A DNA stretch of 64,000 nt from Streptoalloteichus hindustanus (GCF_900129375.1 NZ_FQVN01000009.1:244267-308266); one strand, 5' to 3'. Shown: positions 37,090-47,109, counted from the first letter of the stretch. Notes: generated from the sequence alone by a model not told the origin. Program-made: numbers and translations.

Positions 37090-37958
37090 GGGATCCTCAC
37101 CTCTCGTCCGGTCACGGTGCAGCCCTCGCGGGCCAGCCGGGCGACGACATCCACCAGCATTCGTCGCTCCACGGTCTTGATCCGCTCGTGCAGGGCGGCC
37201 TCGGTCTCCCCCTGGCGCACCTCGACCGGCTCCTGGGCGACGATCGGCCCGGTGTCCACGCCGGCGTCGACCAGGTGCACCGTGCAGCCGGTGACCTTCA
37301 CGCCGTAGGCGATGGCGTCCCGGACCGCGTGCGCGCCGGGGAAGGCGGGCAGCAACGCGGGGTGGGTGTTGACCACCCGGCCGCCGAAGCGCCCGAGGAA
37401 GCGGTGGCCGAGGATCTTCATGAAGCCGGCGGACACCACGAGGTCGGGCTCGTGGTCGGCGACGGTCCCGGTGAGCGCGGCGTCCCACGCGTCGCGGTCG
37501 GCGTGGTCGGCCAGCCGCACCGCGTGGGTGGGCAGGCCCAGGCGCTCGGCGCGGGCCAGGCCCTCGATGCCGGCGCGGTCGGCGACCACGGCCACGACCC
37601 GGGCCGGGTAGTCGGGGTCGGCGGCCGCGTCGAGCAGGGCCTGCAACAGGGTCCCCGAGCCGGAGACGAGGGCGACGACGCGGGCCGGGTGGGGAAGCCG
37701 CAGGCACGTGCCGGACTGCCGCTCGGCCTCGGACGGGACGGCCCCTCCGGACTGTCCCGGCTCTCCGGACGCGACCGACCCGGTCGTGGGCACAGGACGG
37801 GCAGGGCGTGCTGTGTGCTCGGACGCGGGGCCGGCGTCCACACTCGACGGGCTCAGCTCGGTCTCCTGCCTGGGCTGCTGGGTCGCGCGGGTGTCGGCGT
37901 CAGCGTAGGCGGTGCGTTGTCGATCTTGACGAAGAGGTCCGACCTCCCCGGACGGCAC
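37086..37958 (-). CDS. purN: Phosphoribosylglycinamide formyltransferase PurN with long N-terminal extension
   Basis: A 290-residue form of GAR transformylase, which uses 10-formyl-THF to formylate GAR in purine synthesis. The catalytic core starts near residue 92 ([20 protein letters not shown]) and has [18 protein letters not shown] (catalytic His and Asn) and GVDTGPIV. The first 90 residues are low-complexity Ser/Thr/Pro/Ala-rich, unlike the usual core of about 210 residues. GTG 37958 is kept because GGGGAG lies six bases upstream and no start with a site lies nearer the core. The extension is real only if that start is used. It is coupled to purH. Confidence 0.9.
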   Translation of the reverse strand: MPSGEVGPLRQDRQRTAYADADTRATQQPRQETELSPSSVDAGPASEHTARPARPVPTTGSVASGEPGQSGGAVPSEAERQSGTCLRLPHPARVVALVSGSGTLLQALLDAAADPDYPARVVAVVADRAGIEGLARAERLGLPTHAVRLADHADRDAWDAALTGTVADHEPDLVVSAGFMKILGHRFLGRFGGRVVNTHPALLPAFPGAHAVRDAIAYGVKVTGCTVHLVDAGVDTGPIVAQEPVEVRQGETEAALHERIKTVERRMLVDVVARLAREGCTVTGREVRIP

Positions 37959-38003
37959 GCCGTTCTCCCCGCACCGGTTTCCCGGCGCGTGACCGAACCC
38001 GAC

Positions 38004-38708
38004 TCACGACACGGGCGTCATGCTCTGCTTCGCGAGCGCGTGCGCGGGAACCATTCCCCGGTTCTCGTCGGCGTCCAGACCGTCGAGCGCCACCAACACC
38101 ATTCCCCGCGGCGCATTCACCGCCACGACGCGTTTGCGGGTCCGCATCTCCATCGCCGGGTACTCCTGGGCGTAGGTGACCTCCGCGGCGGTCATCCCGC
38201 CCACGGTGAGTTCCCGGTACTGCTGCTCACTGAGGTTCTTCTCCCCGCCGAGGAACTTCTCCAACGCCTGTCGGGGAACGCCTCCCGGCTGGTCGGCGAC
38301 CCACACCCGGAGGAATCCGAGGTGCCCGGCGCCCTTGGCGTCGATCTCGCATTTGAGGCCGAAGCCGCCCTTGCGCCCCAACTGGACCGCCGGCCCGGAA
38401 GCGTCGACCTGGACGGACTGGGCCTTCCAGGACTTCGCCAGGTCGAACGCCACCGGAAGCGCGCACGGCGTGTCGGAACCGCCGATCTTCCCGGCGCTCG
38501 GCTCCGGCCTGACGTCGTCGTGCCAGGGCGCGCCGGCCTGGGCGGGTTGCGCGTTTCCCGAGCTGGTCGCCGACGGCGAAGCCGTCGTGGAGCCAGAAGA
38601 CGACGCCGGCGCGGAGGACGCCGCACCGCCACCCTGGCCGCCCGAACAGCCAGCCGACAACACACCAATGACCACAGTGGACAGCGCGAGAACAGTACGT
38701 GCGCGCAT
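38004..38708 (-). CDS. Putative lipoprotein
   Basis: A 234-residue protein with signal peptide and lipobox LSAGC (Cys21). A Ser/Thr/Ala-rich linker (about 22-55) leads to a domain with CALPVAFDLAKSWKAQSV, LKCEIDAKGAGHLGFLRVWVAD and an end rich in Met/Ala. It is predicted to be lipid-anchored on the outside of the membrane. I do not recognise a family; the Cys pair spacing resembles DUF3558-like lipoproteins only weakly. ATG 38708 gives the proper signal peptide. Confidence 0.75.
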   Translation of the reverse strand: MRARTVLALSTVVIGVLSAGCSGGQGGGAASSAPASSSGSTTASPSATSSGNAQPAQAGAPWHDDVRPEPSAGKIGGSDTPCALPVAFDLAKSWKAQSVQVDASGPAVQLGRKGGFGLKCEIDAKGAGHLGFLRVWVADQPGGVPRQALEKFLGGEKNLSEQQYRELTVGGMTAAEVTYAQEYPAMEMRTRKRVVAVNAPRGMVLVALDGLDADENRGMVPAHALAKQSMTPVS

Positions 38709-39132
38709 GAGAACCTCGTGCCCCCTCGAAAAGATCCGCGAGGACCGTAGCGCCGGAGAAGCCTTTCCCCCACCGCTTTCCCGGGCCGCGTTCGCCGCAG
38801 GCGCCCAACTGGCCCAACACGGGCCCACTCAGCCCGGGAAAACCACCCGGCCGTCACGCGCCACCTTCTCCGCGCGCCCCACTCCCCCGTGGACAGCCCC
38901 CACCCGCCCTGGGGGGCGAGCCCCGCTCCAGCCTACCGATCAACACCCGGCCGCCGCAGAGCAGAAACCCCAACCTGTGGACAACTCCGAGCCTGTGGAC
39001 AACCAGTGGTCTGTTGCCCGCTCAAGGCACAGCAGAAGTACGGTTCTCGCTCGACTAAACCCCGCAAACCACCGTTCGGGGCCGGCACCTCACCCCACTA
39101 CCGGCCCCACCGACCAAGATCCGAAATACAGA
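38709..39132. other. Intergenic region upstream of lipoprotein gene
   Basis: A 424-bp gene-free stretch between the lipoprotein gene (start 38708) and the DUF6350 gene (stop 39133). It holds DnaA-box element copy B at 38894-39003. No other clear feature. Confidence 0.75.
38894..39003 (+). repeat. DnaA-box/GC-hairpin element, copy B
   Basis: A plus-strand copy of the element at 32215-32325: a 45-bp GC-rich block (38894-38938), exactly 36 bp of variable sequence, then CTGTGGACAAC at 38975-38985 and 38993-39003. The 45-bp block differs from copy A at only three positions. The spacing between boxes is 7 bp here and 8 bp in copy A. The two copies are inverted with respect to each other and 6.6 kb apart. 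Confidence 0.85.
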
Positions 39133-40734
39133 TCAATTCGCGGGTGAACGTCTCTTGTCATCCGTGTCCCGAGCACTCCGCGCACCACGATCGGTGACCC
39201 GGTCATCCGACGGCACGTCCTCGGACTCCGAGACGCCCTCGGCGATCCTCTCGGGAGCGCCCGCCTCGTCCTGCCCGGCCCCGTCCTGCCCGGCCCCGGT
39301 CTCAACCGCTTCGTCCTCAGCCACCTCGTCCTCAATGGCTTCGTCCGCGCTGGCGTCGTCCTCCAGCTCGTCCCCGGCACCGTCCACCTCGGACCCGACC
39401 TCGGACCCGACCACGACCTCGACCTCGGCCTCGGCCTCGATCCCGCCCCCGGTCTCGGCATCCAACCCCGCGCCGGTCTCGTCATCGGCCTCGGCACCAG
39501 ACCCGTCACGGGACTCGACATCCGCGTCGGCCACGCCGCTCGCAGGCGACACGGCCCGCGCCGGCCGAGGCCCGCCGAACCAGGCGACGACAGCCCCCGG
39601 GAACGAGATCCAGCAGAACGCGGCGACCGCCACCAGCCCGGCCGGCACGGTCACCGGGTCGAACGCCCCGCTGCCCAACCGGCCCCCGGCCAGCGCGGCC
39701 ACCAGGAAGCTCGCCAGCCCGACCACGGCGGCGGCCACCGCCACCACCCGCAGTCGCGCCAGCGGGTTCGGGTCGCACCGGCGGCACACCCAGCCCACCA
39801 ACACGCCGACGGCCAGCGGAGCCACGAACGCGAGCGCCCACCACCGCTCGGCCTCGGCGGCGGGCAACGCGGCCAACAGGGGCATCGGTGGCACCGCCCC
39901 CGGCAGCGTGCTCAGCGGCGACACGGCCATCTGACCGATGGCGAAGCCCGGGCCGACGAGGAAGGCCACCGCCGCGGTCACCGCGTTGGGGAGGTAGGAC
40001 ACCGACAGCAACCAGAGCCCGAACGCGCTCCCCGCGTCCGGCGCGACCTCGGCGAACAGCTCGTGCGCCGTGCCGGCCGACAGCAGCAGCCCGAGTGTGG
40101 TCAGTGCCGCGCCCGCGGTGAACAGGGCGATCAGCCCGAGCGCCCCCGCCCGCAGTCCGCGCACGGCGGCGGGATCGGCTCGACGACGCAGCCGCGCGCG
40201 GGCGCCGGCCCGGCGGAGGATGCCCACCGCCGCCCCCACCCCGGCGACCAGACCGCAGCCGAAGAACGCCGTCGCGGCCTCCGCCGTCACCGGGCCGGCC
40301 GCGAGCCCGGCCAGCACCGCGCCGAAGACCCCGTGCGCGCCGCCGACCGCGCTGACGATGATCGCCGCCTGCTCCCAGGTCCGGGGCCGGACCCGCTCCG
40401 TCGCCAGCCCCGCGGCCCGGAGCGCGAGCAGCACGACGAGCAGCGTGGGCAGCAGCGGCAGCGCCCCGAACGGCACCCCCCGCACAACCAGGGGCACCTG
40501 GTGCGCGGCCAGCCACATCGGCGCGGCGCCCCGCAACACGGCCTCGCTCGAGAAATCCGCGCCGGGCGTGGCGGACAGCACGACGGCGACGACCGTGGCC
40601 GCCGCCGTGAAACCGGTGAACAACGGCCAGACCGCCGCGGCGGCCATGGCCCGCGCCCACTCGACGCGGGTCGCGCCCACGGGTTCGGCGACCCCGTGCG
40701 GAACGGGCTGGATCGCGGTCACGTCATCCACCAT
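39133..40734 (-). CDS. DUF6350 (PerM-like) multi-pass membrane protein
   Basis: A 533-residue integral membrane protein. Residues 25-400 contain about nine or ten hydrophobic segments, and the sequence fits DUF6350. The family includes mycobacterial PerM (Rv0955), linked to cell division and persistence, and is typically encoded near purN, as here. Residues 400-533 form a strongly acidic, low-complexity cytoplasmic tail (EAEAEVEVVVGSEVGSEVDG), far longer than in most relatives. The substrate or partner is unknown. Confidence 0.85.
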   Translation of the reverse strand: MVDDVTAIQPVPHGVAEPVGATRVEWARAMAAAAVWPLFTGFTAAATVVAVVLSATPGADFSSEAVLRGAAPMWLAAHQVPLVVRGVPFGALPLLPTLLVVLLALRAAGLATERVRPRTWEQAAIIVSAVGGAHGVFGAVLAGLAAGPVTAEAATAFFGCGLVAGVGAAVGILRRAGARARLRRRADPAAVRGLRAGALGLIALFTAGAALTTLGLLLSAGTAHELFAEVAPDAGSAFGLWLLSVSYLPNAVTAAVAFLVGPGFAIGQMAVSPLSTLPGAVPPMPLLAALPAAEAERWWALAFVAPLAVGVLVGWVCRRCDPNPLARLRVVAVAAAVVGLASFLVAALAGGRLGSGAFDPVTVPAGLVAVAAFCWISFPGAVVAWFGGPRPARAVSPASGVADADVESRDGSGAEADDETGAGLDAETGGGIEAEAEVEVVVGSEVGSEVDGAGDELEDDASADEAIEDEVAEDEAVETGAGQDGAGQDEAGAPERIAEGVSESEDVPSDDRVTDRGARSARDTDDKRRSPAN

Positions 40735-40804
40735 CGCACCGGGGTTGAGCCATCCGAGTGAGGCACGCCGAAACGGGGTCCAGCGGACGGTGACCGCGAA
40801 ACGG

Positions 40805-40845
40805 CAGTGGGCCCGTCACCCCTCCCGGGGGTGACGGGCCCACTG
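40805..40845 (-). terminator. Hairpin terminator after DUF5336 gene
   Basis: An 18-bp perfect stem (CAGTGGGCCCGTCACCCC and its complement) with a five-base loop, 13 bp past the stop of the DUF5336 gene. It precedes a TTTCG stretch on the minus strand. Confidence 0.85.
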
Positions 40846-40857
40846 GCGAGAACGAGA

Positions 40858-41634
40858 TCAGTGGCCGGGAGCGCCGAAGCCACCGGGCGGGGTGCCGGGC
40901 TGGAACTGCTGGGTGCCCTGCGGGCCCGCCGGGCCCGCGCCGAACTGGCCGGGGTCCTGGCCGGGCTGACCCGGCTGCCCGAAGTGCCCCGGCTGGCCGG
41001 GCTGCTGCGGCTGGCCGTACTGCCCGGGCTGACCCGGCTGCGCGGGCTGGCCCGGCTGACCGAACTGCCCCGGCTGCTGCGGCTGGCCGAACTGGCCGGG
41101 CTGGCCGTACGGTCCCGGCTGACCCGGCTGACCGAACTGACCGGGCTGCTGCGGGAAGCCACCGCTCTGCGGGTTCCACCCGCCCGGCTGGCCGAACTGC
41201 GGCTTGGGCTCCGGCTGCTTGAGGATGCCGACGTCGAACAGGAACGCGGCCACGGCCGCGATCGCCTGCAGCCAGCCGAAGATCAGGATCAGGATGGTGC
41301 CGGTGCCGAGGTCCACGGACGTCGCCAGCGCGCCGAAGGTCAGCGCCAGGATCATCGGCACCGTGATGGCCGCCGGCAGGATGCCCGGCTTGTGGTCTCC
41401 CGGCACGACCACGGACGCCGCCACGACGCCGGCGATGCAGAACAGCGCCGGAATCGCCAGGGGCGTCAACGCCCCGTAGAAGGACTCGGGGCGGAAGTCC
41501 AGCATCTTGGCGAAGCCGAGGAACAGGATCAGCAGGCCCAGGCCGGCGGTGGCGAGGTGCAGGATCTTGGCCAACCCGAAGCCGGAACCCGGCTGGGACG
41601 GGGCCGCACCCGGGGCACCGGTGGGGAAGGTCAT
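40858..41634 (-). CDS. DUF5336 membrane protein with Gln/Pro/Gly-rich tail
   Basis: A 258-residue protein. Residues 20-140 hold about four membrane helices. From about residue 155 the tail is built of [14 protein letters not shown] and similar repeats, a low-complexity region probably disordered in the cytoplasm. This matches the mycobacterial 34-kDa antigen family (DUF5336, Rv0954), and the gene is again next to the DUF6350 gene (Rv0955-like), conserving the order seen in mycobacteria. ATG 41634 follows GGGAGAG. Function is linked to the cell envelope and division site, by family only. Confidence 0.9.
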   Translation of the reverse strand: MTFPTGAPGAAPSQPGSGFGLAKILHLATAGLGLLILFLGFAKMLDFRPESFYGALTPLAIPALFCIAGVVAASVVVPGDHKPGILPAAITVPMILALTFGALATSVDLGTGTILILIFGWLQAIAAVAAFLFDVGILKQPEPKPQFGQPGGWNPQSGGFPQQPGQFGQPGQPGPYGQPGQFGQPQQPGQFGQPGQPAQPGQPGQYGQPQQPGQPGHFGQPGQPGQDPGQFGAGPAGPQGTQQFQPGTPPGGFGAPGH

Positions 41635-41780
41635 CGTGAGCTCTCCCTGGGAGTCAGCAGTGTCGGCAGGTCTGGTCGACGCCCTCACGTGGCTAGGCGA
41701 ACGCTAACCGATCACCCGTACTGGGACGCAGGGCGGCTCGCCCAAGTTCCCCCGCCACGCCGACCGAATCGCCCATGTGA

Positions 41781-41814
41781 CGGGGCCGGGCCCCCGAATG
41801 GCGGCCCGGCCCCG
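41781..41814 (-). terminator. Hairpin terminator after sucD
   Basis: CGGGGCCGGGCC pairs with GGCCCGGCCCCG over 12 bp around a ten-base loop, 20 bp beyond the sucD stop. Confidence 0.8.
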
Positions 41815-41834
41815 TCCGACTGTCGCAGCGCTGG

Positions 41835-42725
41835 TCAGCCCAGCGACTTCATGATCTCGCGCATGAGCTCCGCGGTCTCGCTCGGCGTCTTGCCGACCCG
41901 GACCCCGGCGGCCTCCAGGGCCTCCTTCTTGGCCTGCGCGGTGCCGGCCGAGCCGGACACGATCGCGCCGGCGTGGCCCATGGTCTTGCCCTCGGGCGCG
42001 GTGAAGCCGGCCACGTAGCCCACCACCGGCTTGGTGATGTGCTCCTTGACGTAGGCCGCGGCCCGCTCCTCGGCGTCGCCGCCGATCTCGCCGATCATGA
42101 CGATGGCGGCGGTCTCCGGGTCGTCCTGGAACGCCTGCAGGGCGTCGATGTGGGTGGTGCCGATGATCGGGTCACCGCCGATGCCCACGCAGGTGGAGAA
42201 GCCGAAGTCCCGCAGCTCGTACATCATCTGGTAGGTCAGGGTGCCGGACTTCGACACCAGACCGATCTTGCCGGGGCCGGTGATGTCGGCCGGGATGATG
42301 CCCGCGTTGGACTTGCCGGGCGAGATGACGCCCGGGCAGTTCGGGCCGATGATGCGGGTCTTGTTGCCGGTCGCCTGGGCGTGCGCCCAGAACGCGGCGG
42401 TGTCGTGCACCGGGACGCCCTCGGTGATCACGACGGCCAGGCCGATGCCGGCGTCGATGGCCTCGATGACCGCGTCCTTGGTGAACTTCGGCGGAACGAA
42501 GATCACGGTGACGTCGGCGCCGGTCTTCTCCATGGCCTCGGCCACGGTGGCGAACACCGGCAGCTCGGTGCCGTCGAAGTCGACGGTGGTGCCCGCCTTG
42601 CGCGGGTTCACGCCGCCCACGATGGTCGTGCCGGCCTTGAGCATGCGCCGCGTGTGCTTGCTGCCCTCGGAGCCGGTCATGCCCTGGACGATGACCTTGC
42701 TGTTCTCAGTCAGGAAAATGGCCAC
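41835..42725 (-). CDS. sucD: Succinyl-CoA synthetase alpha subunit
   Basis: A 296-residue subunit that binds CoA and carries the phospho-histidine during succinyl-CoA + ADP/GDP + Pi conversion to succinate. Motifs are [15 protein letters not shown] (CoA-binding), [11 protein letters not shown], and the active-site GHAGAIVSG with the phosphorylated His251. Length is normal. It follows sucC after 13 bp in the same operon. A hairpin terminator closes the operon. Confidence 0.98.
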   Translation of the reverse strand: MAIFLTENSKVIVQGMTGSEGSKHTRRMLKAGTTIVGGVNPRKAGTTVDFDGTELPVFATVAEAMEKTGADVTVIFVPPKFTKDAVIEAIDAGIGLAVVITEGVPVHDTAAFWAHAQATGNKTRIIGPNCPGVISPGKSNAGIIPADITGPGKIGLVSKSGTLTYQMMYELRDFGFSTCVGIGGDPIIGTTHIDALQAFQDDPETAAIVMIGEIGGDAEERAAAYVKEHITKPVVGYVAGFTAPEGKTMGHAGAIVSGSAGTAQAKKEALEAAGVRVGKTPSETAELMREIMKSLG

Positions 42726-42738
42726 AGCAGATCGCTCC

Positions 42739-43905
42739 TCAGTTCGCCGCGGCGAGCTCGGCGGCCTTGCGGGCCGCGCCGTCCATCGTGTCCACCAGGG
42801 TCACCAGCGGGTGGTTGGCCTCGGCCAGGATCCGCCGACCCTCGTCGACGTTGTTGCCGTCCAGGCGGACGACCAGCGGCTTGGTGGCGTCGTCGCCCAG
42901 GATCTCCAGCGCCTGCACGATGCCCTTGGCGACCTGGTCGCACGCGGTGATGCCGCCGAAGACGTTGACGAACACCGAGCGCACGTCCGCGTCGTTCAGG
43001 ATGATGTGCAGGCCGTTGGCCATGACCTCGGCCGACGCGCCGCCGCCGATGTCGAGGAAGTTGGCCGGCTTGACGCCGCCGAACTCCTCGCCGGCGTAGG
43101 CCACCACGTCCAGCGTGGACATGACGAGGCCGGCGCCGTTGCCGATGATGCCGACCTGGCCCTCGAGCTTGACGTAGTTGAGGCCCTTGGCCTTGGCCTC
43201 GGCCTCCAGCGGGTTCTCCGCGGCGACGTCCACCAGCTCGGCGTGGTCGGCGTGCCGGAACGAGGCGTTGTCGTCCAGCGTGACCTTGCCGTCCAGGGCG
43301 AGGATCTTGCCCTGCGGGTCGCGCACCAGCGGGTTGACCTCGACCAGGGTCGCGTCCTCGCGGACGAAGGTCTCCCACAGCTTCACGATCACGTCGGCCA
43401 CCTGCTCGGCGACCTCGGCCGGGAACTTCGCGGCGGCGACGATCTCACGCGCCTTGGCGAGGTCCACGCCGGCGATCGGGTCGATGGCGACCTTGGCCAG
43501 CGCCTCGGGCTTGGTGGCCGCCACCTCCTCGATGTCCATGCCGCCCTCGACCGAGGCCATGGCCAGGAAGTTCCGGTTGGCGCGGTCGAGCAGGAAGGAG
43601 AAGTAGTACTCCTCCGCGATGTCGGACGCCGGGGTGATCAGCACCTTGTGGACGGTGTGACCCTTGATGTCCAGGCCGAGGATGTCCTCGGCCCTGGCGC
43701 GGGTCTCGTCCGGGGTCTTGGCCAGCTTCACGCCGCCGGCCTTGCCGCGGCCCCCGGTCTTCACCTGGGCCTTGACCACGACCGTGGTGCCGAGTTCCTC
43801 GGCAGCGGCACGGGCCTCGTCGGCGGTGGTGGCCACGGTGCCCGGCAGCACCGGGACGCCGTAGCGGGCGAAGAGGTCCTTCGCCTGGTACTCGTACAGG
43901 TCCAC
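42739..43905 (-). CDS. sucC: Succinyl-CoA synthetase beta subunit
   Basis: A 388-residue ATP-grasp subunit that binds nucleotide and succinate. Key segments are [19 protein letters not shown] at the start, [38 protein letters not shown], and [16 protein letters not shown] 43905 follows AGGAGA. It heads the sucC-sucD operon, and a 745-bp gene-free stretch lies upstream. Assignment is certain. Confidence 0.98.
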   Translation of the reverse strand: MDLYEYQAKDLFARYGVPVLPGTVATTADEARAAAEELGTTVVVKAQVKTGGRGKAGGVKLAKTPDETRARAEDILGLDIKGHTVHKVLITPASDIAEEYYFSFLLDRANRNFLAMASVEGGMDIEEVAATKPEALAKVAIDPIAGVDLAKAREIVAAAKFPAEVAEQVADVIVKLWETFVREDATLVEVNPLVRDPQGKILALDGKVTLDDNASFRHADHAELVDVAAENPLEAEAKAKGLNYVKLEGQVGIIGNGAGLVMSTLDVVAYAGEEFGGVKPANFLDIGGGASAEVMANGLHIILNDADVRSVFVNVFGGITACDQVAKGIVQALEILGDDATKPLVVRLDGNNVDEGRRILAEANHPLVTLVDTMDGAARKAAELAAAN

Positions 43906-44651
43906 TCGAGTCTCCTGCGACGTCGGTGTCGGACTCGGCCGTGTCCGGGGGTCTTGTCCGGCGGGCTCCCGTCGCCGCGCGTGCCGGCAGTCCGGAACTG
44001 CCACGCACGTCGGCCGGCTGGAAGAACCCGGCGCGCCGGGTGGCGCCTGGCGGCGCGGCGGTCCGCGCGGGGTGCACCCGCGGCGGTCCACCGCCGGGCC
44101 AGGCGGCCACCTGACGCGCCGGATGCACCCTGGCGGAGGCCCGCCGGATGCGGCCAGCGCAGACCCTATCGACCTGTGTGGACGGTAGGGCCTTCATGCC
44201 CGGTGAGGTCTGTCACCGTGAGCGATGACACCTGGCGCGGGCCCCTCCGCACGGTACCGCCGGGGCACCGGGCCCGCCGGGTGTTTCCCCTGGTCGGACC
44301 GGTCGCGTGACACTCAGTGCTCGCTGCGGAGCCCGTGCTGGCGGGAGCCGCGGAGCCCACCGGTCTCCGCCCGTGGCTGACCGCCCCCGGGTCCGGTCTC
44401 AGGCATGCGTCGGCGCGCTTTCGCGTCCCGCTCGGAGGACGCGGCCGGAAGAGCCGAACCGGGTCACGTCGGAATCACCGGAACCGTCCGGATCCGAACG
44501 CCCGGCACGACGAGCCGCCGCCGCGACCGGTGGCAGAGACCCGCTGTGGCCCAGCCGATGACGAGGCCTTCGGCCCGAGCACCGGCGGGCTGAGTCCGCC
44601 CGGACGCCAGAGGGCTGACATCGCCTCAAGCGCCGGCGGGCTGGAACTGCC
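43906..44651. other. Gene-free region upstream of sucC
   Basis: No credible gene in about 745 bp. It contains several small inverted repeats (for example TGTCA/TGACA around 44211-44230) and the direct repeats described at 44624-44669. Promoter elements for sucCD probably lie here but none is convincing. Confidence 0.7.
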
Positions 44652-44669
44652 TCAAGCGCCGGCGGGCTG
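44624..44669. repeat. 20-bp direct repeat at 26-bp period
   Basis: CCTCAAGCGCCGGCGGGCTG occurs at 44624-44643 and again, identical, at 44650-44669, the second copy spanning the stop codon of the B12-binding gene. A degenerate third copy (AGCACCGGCGGGCTGAG) lies near 44578. This looks like slippage that extended past the gene end. Confidence 0.8.
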
Positions 44670-45059
44670 GCCGACGTGGGTGCGCACCCAGTCCACGATC
44701 TCGTGCGTCGGCGCGCCCGGCGTGAAGACCTTGGCCACGCCCAGGCTCGCCAGCTTCGGGATGTCGTCGTCCGGGATGATCCCGCCGCCGAACACCACGA
44801 CGTCCTCCGCGCCCTTCTCCGCCAGCAGCTCGACCACCCTGGCGAACAACGTCATGTGCGCGCCGGAGAGCACCGACAGGCCGACCGCGTCCGCGTCCTC
44901 CTGCAGGGCGGTCTCCACCACCTGCTCCGGGGTCTGGTGCAGCCCGGTGTAGATGACCTCCATACCGGCGTCCCGCAACGCCCTGGCCACCACCTTGGCG
45001 CCCCGGTCGTGGCCGTCCAGCCCCGGCTTGGCCACGACGACACGGATCCGACCGCTCAT
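44652..45059 (-). CDS. Cobalamin-binding domain protein (mutase small subunit-like)
   Basis: A 135-residue protein consisting only of a B12-binding domain, like the C-terminal part of methylmalonyl-CoA mutase or the small subunit of isobutyryl-CoA/hydroxyisobutyryl-CoA mutases. It has the base-off signature DGHDRGAK (D-x-H-x-x-G), then SVLSGAHM (S-x-L) and [11 protein letters not shown] (GG). ATG 45059 gives the family N-terminus [13 protein letters not shown]. The large catalytic subunit and MeaB chaperone are not in the window, so its partner must be encoded elsewhere. Confidence 0.93.
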   Translation of the reverse strand: MSGRIRVVVAKPGLDGHDRGAKVVARALRDAGMEVIYTGLHQTPEQVVETALQEDADAVGLSVLSGAHMTLFARVVELLAEKGAEDVVVFGGGIIPDDDIPKLASLGVAKVFTPGAPTHEIVDWVRTHVGQPAGA

Positions 45060-45240
45060 GGCAACCCTCCCACGGCTCGACCCACGCCCAGGTCCCCGCA
45101 CCGATGGACCAGCGAGCAGGTCACGCCAACGCCCATTCCGTCCCACAATGGTGCCCGGCCGCGGTGACCGGGTGAGTCGCGCGGAGCCGCGCGCGCCGCC
45201 CGCCGTGCGAACGATCGCTAACCACCCCGCGAGGCGGAGA

Positions 45241-47109
45241 CTAACGCGTCACACCGCGTCGCGGGGAGCGTCGTGCGCCACTCCTCGCCGAGACCGCGCC
45301 CGTCAGGAGCAACACGAGGCACGCCACCGCGCACCAGAAGCCGAGACCGGGGCCGGCGTCGCCGACCCGCCCCGCGCCGAGCGGGTACTCCAGCAGGCGC
45401 ACGCCGACCAGGCCGGCCGCGCCCAGCAGCAGGGCCGCCGACCGGAGGGGTCGGCTCCTGACCGCGACGGCCGAGGCGACGAGCACCGCGAGCATGCCGG
45501 CCAGCAGGCCCCAGGACGCGGTGCGGAACTGCGTCCACACCCCGGGAGCCGCGTAGGCGGGGGCGTCGGTCAGCGGGAGGCCGAAGGCGCCGAGGGCGGC
45601 CACGGCGGCCAATCCGCCGACGACCACCAGCGGCCGGTGGACGGTCAGCGCGGTGAGGTCGACCTCGTCCCGCTCCACGCCTCCGGCGAGCGCGGCGCAG
45701 CAGCCCGAGGCCAGGGCGAGCAGGGCGGCCAGCCCCGCCGTCCACGCCCCGGCGCCCGCCCGCACGCCCGGCAGGTCGGTCGCGGTCAGCACGCCGCCCA
45801 GCACCGAGACGGCCGTCATCGGGACCGCCACCCAGGCGACGGCCAGCGCCGGGCGCGTCGTCGCCGCCGCGGACCGGGCCAGCAACGCCGCGCCGAGGGC
45901 GGCGACCAGCGCTCCGGCCGGCGCCAGCGGGCGCGCGGCGTCGTTGGCCGGTTCCGGAAGGCCACCGGGCAACGAGAGCTGCGGGAGCAGCGGGCTCACC
46001 AACGCCACGAGCCCGGCGGCCAGCCCGAGGCCGCCGGCGATCACGTGCAGCCGCGCGGCGGCCGGGAGCGCCAGCTCGGTGGCGGGTGCCCGCCGGCCGT
46101 CCGCCCCGCCGCGTCCGGCGGCGCCGGCCACCGCGACGAGTGACGCCGACGCCAGGAGCGCGAGCACCGGGCCGGCCCGGAGGTGCACCGCCGGCATGGC
46201 GAGCGCGGCGAGCAGGGGCGGCGCGGCGACGGCGCCGACCCCGAGGGCCACCCCCACCAGACCGCCCTGGGCGGCGTCGGGCTCACCGGCCCCCGCCGCC
46301 AGGGCCGTGGTGAGCGGGACCGCGAGCACGACGAGCAGACCGCCGAGCAGCGCCCAGACCGGGGCGTCGACGACGGCCTGCGGCCACAGGAAGGCGTTGT
46401 CCGAGGCGAACGGGCTGGTGGCGAGCCCGAGGGCGGCGGCGGCGGCGGCGCAGAGGGCGAGCGTGAGCAGGCCGTGGCGGCGGCCGGCGCCCTCGGCGCG
46501 CGACCCGACCGAGCGGGCGGCGAGCCGGAACGCGAGCAGGCCGGCCACGCCGACCGCGACGTCGCCGGCGAGCAGCAGGAACCACCCCGCGCCGACGCCC
46601 GGCGGCACGAGGCTCGTCGGCACGAACAGCTCCGGGCGCGCCGTCCTCGTGGCGTCCACCGCGATCTGCGCGTCGACGAGGAGTCGGCCGGGCACGAGCA
46701 CCGCGTTCGCCGCGAGCACGCCCGCCGCGACCAGGGGGCGCCTCCTGGCGGCGAGCCACGCGGCGACCACCGGCGGGAGCAGGTGGAGCACGGCCAACCA
46801 CGGCCAGGAGAGAAAGCCGGGGGAGAGGCCCGCGACGACGCCGACGACCGGAGCGAGGGCGGACAGCACGGCGCCGAGCGCCGCGACCGCGATGACGGGC
46901 CGGAGGGCGACGAGCGACTCCTCGTCCACCGGCACGTCCCGGATGTCGTGGTGCCCGGACGCCGGTCGCGCGGGGACTCCCGAGTGCCGGCGTCCGTCCC
47001 GCTGACGGCGGGTCTGCGGTCTGGGGATTCCCCGCGCGGGACCGGGAATCCGACGCTCGCCGGGGGCGGGGCCCGGGGAACTGCCCTGGTTGCTGCGCCG
47101 CGAGGTCAT
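45241..47109 (-). CDS. Large multi-pass membrane protein of unknown function
   Basis: A 622-residue protein. The first 65 residues are basic and Pro/Gly/Arg-rich and probably cytoplasmic; the rest is a near-continuous series of hydrophobic helices, roughly 15 or more, with short loops. I see no transporter or enzyme signature. Ala/Leu/Val content is very high, as in other actinobacterial orphan membrane proteins. ATG 47109 (MTSRRSNQ) is chosen as the first Met with a plausible N-terminus. It is divergent from a lipase gene. Confidence 0.65.
   Translation of the reverse strand: MTSRRSNQGSSPGPAPGERRIPGPARGIPRPQTRRQRDGRRHSGVPARPASGHHDIRDVPVDEESLVALRPVIAVAALGAVLSALAPVVGVVAGLSPGFLSWPWLAVLHLLPPVVAAWLAARRRPLVAAGVLAANAVLVPGRLLVDAQIAVDATRTARPELFVPTSLVPPGVGAGWFLLLAGDVAVGVAGLLAFRLAARSVGSRAEGAGRRHGLLTLALCAAAAAALGLATSPFASDNAFLWPQAVVDAPVWALLGGLLVVLAVPLTTALAAGAGEPDAAQGGLVGVALGVGAVAAPPLLAALAMPAVHLRAGPVLALLASASLVAVAGAAGRGGADGRRAPATELALPAAARLHVIAGGLGLAAGLVALVSPLLPQLSLPGGLPEPANDAARPLAPAGALVAALGAALLARSAAATTRPALAVAWVAVPMTAVSVLGGVLTATDLPGVRAGAGAWTAGLAALLALASGCCAALAGGVERDEVDLTALTVHRPLVVVGGLAAVAALGAFGLPLTDAPAYAAPGVWTQFRTASWGLLAGMLAVLVASAVAVRSRPLRSAALLLGAAGLVGVRLLEYPLGAGRVGDAGPGLGFWCAVACLVLLLTGAVSARSGARRSPRRGVTR

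Noticed and set aside
39133..39560. Frameshift in the acidic tail of the DUF6350 gene
   Set aside because: The frame is intact to a stop; acidic low-complexity tails occur in relatives, though this one is long.
43906..44651. Possible RNA gene or hidden small gene upstream of sucC
   Set aside because: No tRNA cloverleaf, no ribosome site with a credible frame, no consistent codon bias.
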